In this document: positions 23,498-35,876 of the stretch, piece after piece | Position numbering within the stretch: the stretch's first letter is position 1 | Layout: every line of letters starts with the position of its first letter | DNA from: Molanna angustata | Taxonomy: Eukaryota; Arthropoda; Insecta; Trichoptera; Molannidae | Length of the DNA stretch: 64,000 nt | Reading direction: 5' to 3' | Assembly (NCBI GenBank): GCA_963576475.1 | Contig: OY754977.1 | Span: 28,947,972-29,011,971 of the forward strand | Program-made: the position numbers and the translations under genes | Notes under the pieces: model-generated | What the model was told of the DNA's origin: nothing | Database searches by the model: none | What the model saw: the letters and a program-made list of their open reading frames with translations, nothing else

Positions 23498-24600
23498 TTC
23501 ATACATATACATAATTGGCAAATAATATTCGTAACTGCAATGCCCCACTAGGTAAAAAACCTGTGCCGGGGCTAAAGCATTTTGAAATAATGATAGGTAC
23601 TTTTAACAGTGAATGCCAACTAACAAAACATACACAAAAATAGCATTCTAAATATAATTTAATATATAAACATTAAAAATAGAAACAAAGTGCATTACAA
23701 ATTATTTATTTATTTATTTAATATTGCTTCTCGGGCAACTAATAGGTACTATGTCAAATATTAATTTAACACACACCCAATTACAAGTTGCCACATTTTG
23801 GAGACATACGATATTTATTACCTCACAGATCCAGACTGAAAACACAATTAAAAACTGTGTCTCCACCAAAAATCGAACCCGGGACCTTTGGATCAGCAGT
23901 CAGATACCCAACCAACCGAGCTACGAAGGCCGACAAATAAATTAGAAAAAAAACAATTTAAACAGAACATATTTAACAAAAAAAAAAACAAAAATCAAAC
24001 TTAAAGACATTTTAGAACAATAAGGGTAAGGAAAAAAAACACAAAGGAAAACACGTTAGTCCGCCAACGCCATACAAGCCCAGAGTTCGTTACATCATAT
24101 TATTATGTGTGGCAAATATTCGTTAGAAAGAATGCTCTCCGTCCTTTCCCGACCAATGTTGTAGAGCCAAATTTGCACATGCTTCTTAAAAAGTGTTTTC
24201 CTATTGATTGTCTTGACAAAGGGATCCAGGACGTTGAAGAGTTTAGGTGCTATAGAGATATAGCTTTTTTGTGCAAATTTTGTTTTATAAGTGGGAATAT
24301 TGTAATTGAACGAACGTGCTGCCCGTGTTTTTATATTATTTTGTGTTTTTGTTTTCGATGAATCATCTCAAAAATAACTCAAAGCGTCCCTAATGAAAAG
24401 CTGTCGGATAGTCAAGATTTCATAGACTGAAAAAGCGTTTCACTCAAATATCGAGGAAGGTATCTACCCATTATTCGTAGCACTAATTTTTTAACCTTAT
24501 TTAATCGTTCAGAATAAATAAACCAAGCACTTCCCCAAATGAAGATATGATTGATATATAGAAAAAAATATGATTGATATAAAATATACGAGATCATTGA
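23498..24600 (-). pseudogene. LINE 3' half on the - strand, split by a SINE
   Basis: On the - strand from 24600: HIFIWGSAWFIYSERLNKVK followed by KLVLRIMGRYLPR, then after a frameshift YKTKFAQKSYISIAPKLFNV and TLFKKHVQIWLYNIGRE. These match the C-terminal region of Jockey/CR1-type reverse transcriptases, including the tail with an aromatic-rich S-[FY]-x-x-x-A-x-x-L-[FW]-N core. The 3' untranslated region holds CCGGCACAGGTTTTTTACC near 23560 and leads to the AAAT array. The SINE at 23703-23932 interrupts it. Confidence 0.75.
23703..23932 (-). mobile_element. tRNA-derived SINE
   Basis: Read on the - strand it starts CGGCCTTCGTAGCTCGGTTG (A-box-like TAGCTCGGTTGG) and has GGGTTCGATT (B box) about 50 bp downstream. 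A tRNA-unrelated body follows (GTGGCAACTTGTAATTGGGT) and a TAAATAAATAAA tail. ACAAAT flanks both ends (23697-23702 and 23933-23938). Two internal promoter boxes and the tail are the marks of an RNA-polymerase-III SINE. Confidence 0.88.
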
Positions 24601-26500
24601 GACGTATGTGAAACAATGTAAGGATCTTGTGGATAATCAAAAATAATACACAACTGTCACGAGAATTGAGGCAGAAATAATGTTAACAGAAGAAAGTGGA
24701 AAACGTTTACAGTATGGGCGGTGTTTATTTGGTAGGATCGATTTATATAGCCTTCTATCCTCTCTTTAATACCCCTTCAGGGACACAGCGTGAAGTAACG
24801 TGTTATAACATTTTCCCCCTAAATACAAACTACACTGCATTACAGTACTTGGTTTTTCAAAACATAATCTGTAATGGACACAAAACTATAAATGAACCGA
24901 ACTACAAGAAAAATATATTTATCGATTTCTCATTTTAAGCGGCTTTGGCTTAATCTTTGTGTTTTCTTTTGTCAACTCATCGTTTAGGTACTGTCCTTAA
25001 GGACACCGTACATTTTTATTACAAAACCTTTTTACATAATATTTGGTTACGAAATTCACACGGATTTAAAATGTATACAGCCTCCTTCTCTAAATTCCCT
25101 ACTATAGCGATATTTAACGAAAAAAAACTTCATTTCAAGTACCTATATGGTAAAAGATAATGCATGAACACACCAGCGGCTGGGTCAAATTTTGAATCTG
25201 TTTGGTCATTGGAGAAATGTTTTTCCTATGTTGGGGCAATTTTGGCTCGCAAAATCGCTTTGTAGCAGTTTTTGTATAGAGCATTAACCAAAAAAAGACT
25301 TGTTAATTGAACAAAAGCTTCGCCATTCAGGTCAAATTATATTTTTATTTATCTATTTTATTATATCCAGCTTACAATTTTCGAAAAAAGAAAATACTAT
25401 TGGTTATTATTATGAGTGCTGGACGTCCAATTATGGATGCACACAAAATAACATGAGCTCATATTCAATCACACACGTAAGTTACACAGTAAGAGTTACA
25501 TAAATAAGAGAACATTAGGTTTCAAAAGTTAAGTAAAAAAAAAGAAGAAAAAAATAGTTACATAAGCAAAAAAATGAGTTATAGAAGACACACAAGTTAC
25601 ATAAGTCGAAGTCAAAAAATAGGTACTTATGAGGTTAAAAAAAAGTTATATAAGTTAGAGAAAAGACAATTTCAAACAGATTACAATCAAATAGCGTATA
25701 TAATACTGAGACCTTCTTAAAACAACACGCGCGAGTTAACATTTTTCTTAAAAGCAGAGAGCAAATCCGCAAAACCACAAAAATATAAACCCATAAAAAG
25801 TTTTTTTTATTTGCAACGAACAATCCGAATATTTGTTGAGCGTTAATATATAAAAAAAATGATTAATCTGGACTACCTTTCGACCTAATTTCAATTCTCT
25901 CCTATTATTTGTAAGCTTTTGGGATTATGCCAGTAGCTGAAGTTATAATGAGATATTCACAATTTTGAGGCAAAAATTTTTCAAGTAATGTAAGATGTCA
26001 TGTATTTGGTATGAATAGTAAAAGATCTTTATAAGATTAATGTTTTTATAAAATTAAAACAAAGAAAGGCCAACTTCATATTATTCCGATTTTTCAAACA
26101 CTGTCTTGTTTCTTAAATAATTTTGTACGAAATGTTTTTTAATCTTGTTAAGTAATATTATGTAATCAAAGTAAATAAACATAGATGATCGAAGTGATAT
26201 TATTAAAGGAGATCGTTAGAGATTTATTTTTCCTAGAAGTTGTTGATTCTATCGATCGGTGAGAGTAATTTATTATGTAGCCACATCATATAGGATGGTT
26301 GGAAACCTTCCAACATCATACTGTTTAAGGCAGATTCGAACATTACCATCAAACCATAGCGTGTCCTTACTGTATCAAAATGTAATATTTTGTTCGTTTT
26401 TAAATTATGATATTATGGATGAAAAATTAGAAAAGGTCACAAATTTCATGTTGTATAATTTCCAATTATTAACACTCCCAAATATCTGACTACGTTGTAT
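24601..26500. other. AT-rich DNA with no gene seen
   Basis: Several short open frames occur, but none has a domain, a hydrophobic pattern or splice boundaries that persuade. Confidence 0.4.
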
Positions 26501-26504
26501 GTAT

Positions 26505-26800
26505 GAACGTACTTTCAAGGTACCTATATAATTATACACAATTATTATTTAATACAAGTTATAACGCTGAAAATTAGTATAAATATAGACAAATACAAAA
26601 TCTCAAATATTTTTTTTTTCAAATAATTCCAGAGCTTCTCTAACATTTTTTATGTATGTACGTACTTTCAAGGTACCTATATAATTATACACAATTATTA
26701 TTTAATACAAGTTAGAACGCTGAAAATTAGTATAAATATAGACAAATACAAAATCTTAAATATTTTTTTTTCAAATAATTCCAGAGCTTCTCTAACATTT
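26505..26800 (+). repeat. about 145-bp tandem duplication containing a Heli-2 fragment
   Basis: CGTACTTTCAAGGTACCTAT starts both halves (26508 and 26656). Each half then has AACGCTGAAAATTAGTATAA and CAAATAATTCCAGAGCTTC, which is the internal part of Heli-2. Differences are few, so the duplication is fairly young. Heli-2 similarity continues to about 26905. Confidence 0.85.
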
Positions 26801-26937
26801 TTTATAGATAAAAATATATTTTTATAATAAATTTATGTTTGACTGCCAATTATTATTTTTTTTGTAAAGATCGTAAAACTAGATAATATATTTACTTTTA
26901 TTTATATTTTTTTATTTATTTAATATTATTTATCGGG

Positions 26938-27410
26938 CAGTTAATAATAATAATAATAATAATTTATATAGCGCCGTTTAATGATTCAAGATCATTCCAA
27001 GGGCGCTGTTATTTAGATAAATATTATATTGCTCTACGAAACAAAGCTGTTTTCAGTCCTTTAGAGAAAGTGCTCTTACTATTTGCACTGCGGACATCTA
27101 GAGGCAATTTATTCCACTTTATAGGACCACTCACACCAAAGCATCGATCATAGTAAGCCGCTTTATTGGCTCTGTCCAACTCCTTTAGGGAGTTGGTACT
27201 CTGTGATCCAGAAGACCCAAGTGTGACTCTGCCTCCCAGAGAGAGCTTTTCTCTGACACAGCTCTTGTATGTATTGTGGCGCTAGGTTATTTAAAGCATT
27301 AAACACAGTTAAGCAGATTTTGTAGTCAACTCGCTCTGGACACTTCAACCAGTGCAATTCGTTAAGTAGTGGAGTTATGTAAAAAATAAGTTAACATACA
27401 TATTCATAGA
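26938..27410 (-). pseudogene. 3' end of a CR1/L2-type LINE
   Basis: The - strand reads LHWLKCPERVDYKICLTVFN followed by ALNNLAPQYIQELC. In a second frame it gives SRVTLGSSGSQSTNSLKEL and CFGVSGPIKWNKLPLDVR, then TFSKGLKTALF. This is the classic LINE C-terminal pattern (LHWLP...R..YKI, then W-N-x-LP.D.R, then F...LK..LF). A frameshift divides it. The tail is (ATT)n at 26945-26962. Confidence 0.85.
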
Positions 27411-27518
27411 CAATATATCAACAAATGGTAAAAAAAAACTTTCTGACTCAAAAGGACCATGCTCAACTATGTTGCAGGAAGACAAGCCCCCCAGCAGCTG
27501 ATTTTCAGCATGATCCTA

Positions 27519-27698
27519 TGTTAAATATTAATTTAACACGCACCCAATTACAAGTTGCCACATGCTGGAGACTTAGGTATTAATCGTCTCAGAGATCCAG
27601 ACTGAAAACACAATTAAAAACTGTGTCTCCACCGGGAATCTAACCCGAGACCTTTGGATCAGCACTCAGATACCTAACCAGCCGAGCCAGGAAGGCCG
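27519..27698 (-). mobile_element. tRNA-derived SINE, second copy
   Basis: Same family as 23703-23932: GTTAGGTATCTGAGTGCTGA and CGGGTTAGATTCCCGGTGG on the - strand. The B box is altered (GGTTAGATT) and the 3' end is shortened. Confidence 0.85.
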
Positions 27699-27739
27699 AT
27701 TAATAAATATCAGTATTAATGAATAGTCCTGAAACTTTT

Positions 27740-28095
27740 TGAACAATTTTAATTTAAGTTGAATTTAGTGACGACATCGTTTTATACAATTTGTATGGAA
27801 GTAGGTACACACTACACATTCTACACAATACCTACGGGGACTTGCAATAGTTTGATACTTAATCTCCAAACATACATACATACCATCATGATGTTTTCAT
27901 ATTTTGGGTAAAAAAAAAGGACTGACCTCCATACTATACTCTCCTTACATACTAACCTACATGTTTTGTATAGAAAACAAACGATCTTAAAATATTCTAT
28001 AATTTGGATTTATGGGTTTATAGTTTGGTACGTATTCTTCAACTATACATAATATCGCTATCGGCAGTTTGATCTCATGTGTTACATGCTATTAG
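27740..28095 (+). mobile_element. Heli-2 fragment with decayed 3' end
   Basis: Contains TTTAGTGACGACATCGTTTT, the captured LINE tail region (CATACATACATACCATCATG), and a terminus GATCTCATGTGTTACATGCT in which the final CAACTAG has decayed to CTATTAG. The 5' part is absent or displaced. Confidence 0.8.
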
Positions 28096-28169
28096 TATTT
28101 ATATTTCGTTTGTTTTAAGTAGGTACTTTCAATGTACATAATTGTACCTGATATTATTTGTCGTTTCGT

Positions 28170-28290
28170 TTTTTTCCAGTCAGGGGTTATCAACATTTGA
28201 AATTTTTATGCTGGACTGCTGAATATTGTATAAATATAGACAAATACAATATTTCAACCTTTTTTTCGAATCCGGGCGGGGCATGCACCT
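28170..28290 (+). mobile_element. small internal Heli-2 fragment
   Basis: CAGTCAGGGGTTATCAACAT and TATAAATATAGACAAATACA match the Heli-2 interior (47881-47985). Confidence 0.75.
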
Positions 28291-28329
28291 CTGGATTTTC
28301 AAAAAAAAAATCTATGTAAGGATTTATAT

Positions 28330-28510
28330 CACTAGCTATGTGTAGCCATGATCCAATTTGTCTGGTTCCCCTTTCTAAGGGTTACGAAGGTCAGATGGCA
28401 GTCGCTTCAATGTAATAACCAGACTCTTCAATTCCAGGATCATGGTCAAAGCGTACCCCGATAGAAACGGGACAAAAGCGCTAAGGGGAAAGAAAGAAAG
28501 AAGAATTATT
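28330..28510 (+). repeat. interspersed repeat, SINE-like, with GAAA tail
   Basis: Contains TGTGTAGCCATGATCCAATT, AAGGGTTACGAAGGTCAGAT and GATAGAAACGGGACAAAAGC, ending in GGGGAAAGAAAGAAAGAAG. The first 60 bp recur at 63940-64000. The general pattern (TACGAAGGTCAGATGGCAGT) resembles repeats widespread in Lepidoptera. I see no clear tRNA boxes. Confidence 0.7.
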
Positions 28511-28975
28511 TGTCGTTTCGTTTGTTGTAAGTGCACAGGTCAAAATACATAATAACACTAGACCTACCGAACAAATTGTTCAGTGTGTACACGGCTTTAC
28601 ATGGCCTTTGTCTGATAAATCTGAATTTTCTCTAGTATAAATTTTCAAGGAAAGGATGAATTATTGATAGTTCATCCAATTTCAATACCATTATATATTT
28701 GGCTGAACATCATTCTCACAAACTTAACGATATTTTGTGTTGTGCATATTCGCATATCGATAGAAAATTGAGAAATCCATTCAGAAAGATTGATTCTCTA
28801 CATATCATTTTTTTTCCTATGAACGAAAATAAGTTCAATGTATTTTGATGTTATATAAATTATTTAATAGACGTATCCCTAGAGCATGTACTGTGAATGT
28901 GAACAAATCCAAAGTGATGGCATCTTAAAATACTCAAAAGTAAGAAAAACGTATAAAAAAGGGATGCAATAATAT
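28511..28975. other. AT-rich DNA with no gene seen
   Basis: Nothing recognised. It may be the decayed body of the LINE whose tail follows. Confidence 0.4.
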
Positions 28976-29129
28976 TAACAAAAGATTTTTGTTTATATTT
29001 TGATTGATATTTTTACACATAGACTATGCCTTGTGAGATTTTTGTGTGTACATTTGCTTAGTTATGTTTTATATATTCATGTGTATTGTGTACTAACCGT
29101 GTACCAAATTTTGAATAAATAAATAAATG
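28976..29129 (+). pseudogene. LINE 3' tail
   Basis: ATTTTTACACATAGACTATG...GTACCAAATTTTGAATAAATAAATAAAT has the look of a 3' untranslated region ending in AATAAATAAAT. No coding part is recognisable. Confidence 0.45.
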
Positions 29130-29389
29130 GTTTGAAAAAGTTGAGAATATTTTTACGTATGAATAGTATTTTACAAGGTAATGGAAAACCTGATTAAGAT
29201 ACTGAAAAATGAGTTATGGGTTTAAATACATAAATAGAATAATGAACCTAGATCCGAGCATTACAAGGAAATTCAAAACTGACTTATTATGCAATATCGA
29301 AACAATTGTATGATGTATGAGAGATCAATTAATATAAAAATAAAGAGAGACTGGAAGATAACTAATTAAAGACATTCAGTTGATGAAAA

Positions 29390-29736
29390 AACTGAAACTA
29401 AAACAAACAATAGAATCATGGATAAGAAGGAAAGGCATTATTTACTGCGGAAACTTGCTTAAGCCTCAATAATTTGTAACTTTATATCTAGTGTAAAAAA
29501 TAGTAAAATAATGAACGTAATATAATCTGTAGTATATAATGAGACTTTATTTTTCGCCACCTCGAAACAGGCTCTGCCTAGTGAAGTGGTTTATACCAAA
29601 ATAATAATAATAAAGTATATATGTATCAACGTATATATATTTTTGCTATCTATATGTGTATATTATTATCTTAATTGTAAAATGTATTTTTGTATCTATG
29701 TATTTTTGGTTTCTTTAATAAAAAAAAAAAAAAAAC
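29390..29736 (+). pseudogene. LINE 3' end with poly(A)
   Basis: CACCTCGAAACAGGCTCTGC followed by CTAGTGAAGTGG resembles the 3' ends at 62908-62935 and, on the - strand, 23539-23574 and 41360-41390 (an inverted AGGC...GCCTAGTG pairing). A polyadenylation-like AATAAA at 29717 and an A run at 29721-29735 close it. Confidence 0.7.
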
Positions 29737-29852
29737 AGTGGTTTTGAGCATACCATTATGATGTTCGAAAATTAATTTACCAAAAATGCGTAATAATGAA
29801 AGGAATGGAGTTCAAAGCAATTGGTGCCATGAAAAGGGATAACACGATATTT

Positions 29853-30257
29853 TGAAACCATGAAATGAATAATTCCTGAATGATAGACGAACATGTATGA
29901 AACCATGAAATGAATAATTCCTGAATGATAGACGAACATGTATGAAACCATGAAATGAATAATTCCTGAATGATAGACGAACATGTATGAAACCATGAAA
30001 TGAATAATTCCTGAATGATAGACGAACATGTATGAAACCATGAAATGAATAATTCCTGAATGATAGACGAACATGTATGAAACCATGAAATGAATAATTC
30101 CTGAATGATAGACGAACATGTATGAAACCATGAAATGAATAATTCCTGAATGATAGACGAACATGTATGAAACCATGAAATGAATAATTCCTGAATGATA
30201 GACGAACATGTATGAAACCATGAAATGAATAATTCCTGAATGATAGACGAACATGTA
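29853..30257. repeat. 45-bp minisatellite, 9 near-perfect units
   Basis: The unit begins GAAACCATGAAATGAATAAT and ends GACGAACATGTAT. Copies are essentially identical. Because 45 is divisible by three, three overlapping - strand frames stay open across it. The resulting 15-residue repeats are not credible proteins. Confidence 0.97.
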
Positions 30258-30954
30258 TGAAACAATGAATGAATGCAATGCAAGCTACGAGTTTTTGCAA
30301 TAATCTATGTTGTTCTCTATCCGACGTTAGATTATGGTGTTGTTACATTATGTAAGTATGTCTTTACGCTAAAAGAAAATTCATGTTGTTATACATATTT
30401 TAGAGTAATTTCCTTTAATATCATATAAGCTATAAAAATACGTATGTGTTGGTTAATAATATTCATGCTTCCCACATGAACGTTAAATTATATGTAGTAG
30501 TAAGCATCACAATTCTTATACCGAGTAAAATATGTAAGTGATGAAAGTTCACGTACTTAATAAAAATTCAAGTTGGTTTGACACGATTAAACATGTATAA
30601 TATGAAAAGTTATGAAGCCTTTATTATGATTATTTACACATTTTCATGTTCACAATTTTTGTTTTGAACTCGCAAATACACCGTAAATATGAACACAATA
30701 ACTTTTCATCGGAGTAATGTTCCACATCCTATATATATAACCTTAAAGTTAATTCTTTTGATGAATAAATTATTCATAACTTTTTATCATGACCTTGTTC
30801 AATATGAAACGAAACATATTTCGAAATTAATCAACTGAGTATTAAGATTATTATAGTATGTGTATTTGAAATAAATAGGTCGCCTTTTTTTAAGGAAAAT
30901 TGTTTTTTATATTGTTTAAACTATATTTAAATAAACCACCTTATTATTATTTCA
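30258..30954. other. AT-rich DNA with no gene seen
   Basis: No supported frame or repeat. Confidence 0.4.
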
Positions 30955-31485
30955 AGGCCAGCAAAACTCTCTGTGCACAACGCTATTGTCGTTCCAACCA
31001 TAATGTATGCAAGTGAGACATGGGCATGGCAGAAGACGCATGAAAGTAAAATTAACGCTGTGGAAATGAGGTCCCTAAGACGAATGTGTGGTAAAACAAT
31101 TTATGATAGGATAAGGAATCAAGATATCAGAAGAGAATGTAAGATTGAAAGGGATATTTTGAGTAGAATGAAGATAAATGCTTTGCGATGGTTTGGACAT
31201 GTAGAGAGAATGAACGATGAACGACTGACAAAGAAAGTATACAAGGCTGAAAAGAGTGGAATGAGATGTAAGGGTCGACCGAGAAAGAACTGGCATGATT
31301 ATATAAATGAGATTTTGAAAGAGGGGAATATAAGAAGTCAGAATAATAGGAGAGCATGTATGACGCGATGTATGAATGTAAATGAGGCAAAACAGGTATG
31401 TCAAGATAGAAGAGTCTGGCGTTCGGTTCTCTCTGCCTACCCCAAATAGGGAAACGGCGTGATGGCATGTATGTATGTACCTTAT
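30955..31485 (+). pseudogene. 3' end of LINE (SAYPK-tail family), longest clean C-terminus
   Basis: Open from 30973 to 31449. The sequence covers the C-terminal domain that follows reverse transcriptase: VVPTIMYASETWAWQ, MRSLRRMCGKTIYDRIRN, DILSRMKINALRWFGHVERM, GRPRKNWHDYIN, ending VWRSVLSAYPK. W-F-G-H-V-E-R-M followed by G-R-P-[RK]-x-x-W is shared by many RTE- and Jockey-like LINEs. It is truncated upstream of 30955. The 3' tail is GTGATGGCATGTATGTATGT. At least five other copies of this tail lie in the window. Confidence 0.9.
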
Positions 31486-31799
31486 TATTAATTTGAATCT
31501 TTGAATGCTTAGATATTTTTTACTCAGCAATCACGCGAAAACGCCTGAAAGATTTTGGATGAAATTTTGTATTAAGATATGTTGGTATATCCTATAAAAG
31601 GCTATGTGCTATATATTTTTTAAATTCATTCTAATTAATTTTCATTCAATATTTTCATTGAATAAAAAAATGTACCAGCCGAGCATGCGATTACCAAGCC
31701 GAGAAATCATTTGTGTATTCATTTGTGTATTTGCATTTTCAACAAATCCAAATGACAGTTGTGTCGGCAATCCGATTAGTGCGTCTGTGTGGACGCTAG

Positions 31800-32290
31800 C
31801 CTTAATACTCAGAATTTAGAATTTTGGTTCAGTCAGGGGTTATCAACTATTGAAATTTTACTTTATTTTTCCACATATCTCAAAAACCATAAAAGTAAGA
31901 ACGCTGAAAATTGGTATAAAAATAGACAAATACAAAAATTCAAAATTGTTTTTTTTGTAAAAAGTTCCAAAGTTTCACAAACATTTTTTTTTTTGAGAAA
32001 ATTTTTTTTTTATGATAAATTTATTTGTTAACTATATTTCAAAAGAAAACGAAAAAAGTCGAAACACCCCAACTAGATAATTTAATTTTTTATAAAAAAT
32101 ATGAATATTGTAGTACCTAGTACATCTCAAACTTTTCCTAACAATTTTTATAAAAATTGAATTAAGTGACATCGTTTCATACAATTTATATGGCAGTATA
32201 CACTTCACAATATCTACGGGGACTCAATAGTTTGATACTAAATCTCTAAACATACCTACAAACCATCATGCTGTTTACTAACCCACAATA
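31800..32290 (+). mobile_element. Heli-2 fragment
   Basis: ATACTCAGAATTTAGAATTT, CAGTCAGGGGTTATCAACTA and AAGTGACATCGTTTCATACA follow the Heli-2 order found at 47855-48310. Both ends are missing. Confidence 0.85.
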
Positions 32291-33289
32291 AAAACGTCCG
32301 ATCTTCACCCTTTCGGTAAAGACTTTATATTATTTTTAAACAGCTGTGCTGTAGGTTTTTTCATTACTTAAACACCTGCATCGACGTAATTCCCAACATA
32401 AACTATAATACAACTGTTTTGAACAATTCATAATTGCAAAAATGTACCGAATTTAAGTATATAAGAAAAAGCAGAGATTCTATGTTTACCAGTTGATAAG
32501 GGCCTAATAAGCTGAAACGGTCGTCCTGGATTCAGGAAAAAATATATATGTAGACCAAATCATTTGTTTGATTTAAAATACCCATTATTTATAAGAATTA
32601 ATTTTTCTGCAGTAAATTCGCTAATTCCTGTCTCTTTTCTTCAATTTTACAAACTTTATACGTATAGTTACTAAAGCATTTCGCCGCTTTTCATGTAAAG
32701 ATTACGTTCATTATAACATAATACCTAATATATTTTTAAACCAACATCTTCTTAAAATATCTTATTATTTTCTCTAGTCGAACAAGAAGTCGGACGTCGG
32801 AGATAGTAAAATGTTCTAAGTATCACGAGCAATGGAATTTTCTACTGGCGGAATATTGTCGGTAGAGTTTAAACTATTATTATACGAGAAAATAGAACAG
32901 ACAATGTCATAAAGAAGAATCCTCCTGATATTTGAAGTTGTCAATATGTCTTAAAGACAATAATAAGTTCGGACAAAGCCTCATATATTTGCGAGAAAAT
33001 TTTCATCCAGGTAACTATAAAAAAGAGGTATGTCTGGATTGATAAATTGATACATTGAATTCTATATATTATGATTTTAGACTGCAGTTCACTGTATGAA
33101 TTTGTAATATGGAGGCCAGGAGTGCGATGATGAATGGATTTCGCCAAAGAATCTGGTAAGAGGATTATGGTATTCCAGAAGAATCCAGAAATATTCAATA
33201 AGTTGTAATAAATAGACTCACTGATGAGTGAAATGGCGTTATAGAATTATGTATTATTTCCTAGTAAAAATGACATCTTTGGTACCTAT
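32291..33289. other. AT-rich DNA with no gene seen
   Basis: No domain is recognised in the short frames. Confidence 0.4.
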
Positions 33290-33690
33290 ACAGTAATGTT
33301 TGTCCTTAAATTCAATCAGCAATCAAAAATTTCCAGATGAAACAGCTGAAGAACATCTTGGTCTCAAAATCGGATACCAATACATTTTTATCTTCAAGTA
33401 CAATAAAAATTTAATTTTCATTTCCCAGACGATATGGCTTTGTTGAAATTTCATAATCTCGAATCACTTGTATACAGAAGAACTATCCATGATCAGAGCT
33501 TTTTATATAAAATTTATAAAAATAAATTCGATTTATCGGAATTGAATAATCTTATTACTTTCCATGTTCCCTGTAGGACAACCAAACTAACTTATCTTTT
33601 CTATATTCCAAATTACAATACTAATCACCGAAAACATTCTATCATTCCTCGTTTCTGTGAAACATTTAAGAAAATTTCAAAAGTGTAGAC
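33290..33690 (+). pseudogene. LINE C-terminal fragment
   Basis: MALLKFHNLESLVYRRTIHD followed by QSFLYKIYKN, then LITFHVPCRTTKLTYLFYIP and ...IIPRFCETFKK, matches the C-terminal pattern of Jockey/CR1-type LINEs (L..R..D..FLYK..., then F..P.R.TR, then P..R.C..FN). No reverse transcriptase core or tail is visible. Confidence 0.6.
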
Positions 33691-34166
33691 TTAGTACCTA
33701 CATACTCCGTATAGTAGTTACATTAGATAATTAACCAACGTGATCCGAAATAACAGTGGATAGATGAAATGTTTTCTTTTTCTCGAATGAGTAAAGTACA
33801 ACTTAATTTGCTCTCTCTCCTTTAGTAATCCTTTATAATTCCTCATCACTTTCCTATCCCACTATCCTTATCCATCTCATCAGTCATTATTTCTTAGCAT
33901 GCTTTTTTTCTCGTCTCTTGTTAAATTCAACTAACAGTGGATATACATAATTGGATGGCAGGCCTAACTATACATTGTTCCACTTATTATAAATGAATTA
34001 TTCCACATAATATGTACGTGCATAGATTCAATGTAGGTATGTGGATTATTAATACTGTCGCATCTGGTTAGTTTATGTCCTGGATATTATAGTCACGTGC
34101 CCGATAAGCTTTCAACATTAATTTAATGTCAACTAATAAAGTGCTTACCAGCTCATTTTAATAAAA

Positions 34167-34986
34167 CTAGTCGCATGTAACACATGAGATTCAACTGTCG
34201 ATTTTTGTTTTCTATACAATACATATTGTAGTTATGTATGTAGGTAAGGATTGGATAGTAAGGAGGTCAGTCCTTTTTTCGTGCCCAGAATATGAAAACA
34301 GCATGATGGTATGTTTGTATGTTTGAAGGTTAAGTATGAAACTATCGAGTGTCCCCGTAGATATTGTGTAGTGTATAGTGCCATACAAATTATATCAAGC
34401 GATGTCGTCACTATATTCATTTTTTATAAAAGTTGTCAATATAGGCAGAAAGATGGTAATATAGGCAGTTAAATACATAAATTTGTCATAAAAAATATGT
34501 TTTTTTTAATAAAAAATATTTGAAAAAATCGGGAAAATTCTTATAAAACAAATTTTGTTACAAATATAAAAGAAAAATTTGTTTTTGTTTATCAGTACCA
34601 ATTTTCAGCGTTCTAGCTTAAATGGTTTTCGAGATATATGGAAAAATAAAACAAATATTCAAAAGTTGAAAACTCCTGACTGAAAAAAAAAATTAATTAC
34701 TGAGTATAAAAATTTTGTAGGCCTATAATTGTCTATATATTCTGAAACATTGGGTTCTGTGCATTGAGTGGATCGAAAGTTATAAGGGGGGTACGTACAC
34801 ATACATACATACATACATACCATCACGCCATATCCCCTACGGCCTAAGCAGAGAGAAACGAGCGCCATACTCCTGACCTGGAAAGTGTTGAAAATATTGA
34901 CCTGGAATACAAATCTCGTGTATATTGGCTTAATACTTTCGATTTATTAAGAGGAATAAATTCTCTTGTACAAATCGATAGTTGGA
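34167..34986 (-). mobile_element. Heli-2 copy g, carrying a LINE tail
   Basis: On + it starts CTAGTCGCATGTAACACATG after A and ends AATCGATAGTTGGA before T, the reverse complement of the Heli-2 ends. The middle, from 34797 to about 34880, is occupied by a SAYPK-family LINE tail (ACATACCATCACGCC...GCAGAGAGAAACGAGCGCCA). That tail replaces part of the usual sequence. The copy is diverged. Confidence 0.82.
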
Positions 34987-35565
34987 TTATGACTATTCTC
35001 ATTTTAAGTATTTTTTTGAAAAGAAATACTTAATAATAAGCAATTCTTAAATCTTCACAATAATTATATTCAAGCAAACTTTAAACCACTTTCCATATTC
35101 CAATTTGCTAAAATTTCGTATACGTACTTGCTTTCGATATAATACGTAAAAACGTAGGTGTTGTGGCCACCACTTTACTCTTCATAAGGCTTATATTCAA
35201 TCAAATTCAACAGCAATTCCCATAGTCCAATATTTTCTACATATTATACTTGCTTCTGATAACAATTTATATCAATGAGTGGGCTGTGGCCAACACTCAA
35301 CTATATACATATCTTATATTCAATCAAATTTCAAATAACTTTCCATAGTTCAATCTTTCAAAAATAAATTAAGTATACACACTTGATGACAGTATATAAA
35401 AAGGAGAGGATTGTAGTAAACACTAAACCCTTGACAAAAATTATATTTAATACAATTTCGTACCACTTTGCAAAGCTCTTGCTTACATTTTAAACACATT
35501 TGATTAAAATATATAAATGAATGAGTTAGTAATCTACAACGTTTTCATTCAATCAAGTTACCATA

Positions 35566-35876
35566 TTATACCATCACGCCCTTTCCCTATTTGGGGTAGG
35601 TAGAGAGAACCGAACGCCAGACTCCTCTCTCTTGACATACATTTATCGCTTCGTTCACGTCCATGCATCTTCTCATACACGATTTTCTGTTATTCTTACT
35701 TATGTGATCGTGCCAAATTTTCCTTGGCCGACCTCTACTGTTCGTTCCTATTTTATCAGCCATATATACTTTTTTGTCAGACAGTCATCACTCATTCTTT
35801 CTATGTGGCCAAACCACCTTAGGATATTTATTTTCATTTTATTTACGATATTTCTTTCAATCATACATCCATCCAT
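35566..35876 (-). pseudogene. LINE 3' end (SAYPK-tail family), truncated copy
   Basis: A CATCACGCCCTTTCCCTATT start (tail on the - strand) and about 280 bp of the C-terminal coding region, then a direct junction to a second copy at about 35877. It may be a tandem duplication of the 3' end. Confidence 0.8.

Noticed and set aside
23860..23932. Functional tRNA gene on the - strand
   Set aside because: A and B boxes are present, but the cloverleaf is degenerate, and the sequence is followed by a conserved tRNA-unrelated body and tail shared with other copies; it is a SINE.
29772..30300. Three overlapping - strand proteins with 15-residue repeats
   Set aside because: Artefact of a 45-bp minisatellite; all three frames are open because the period is a multiple of three.
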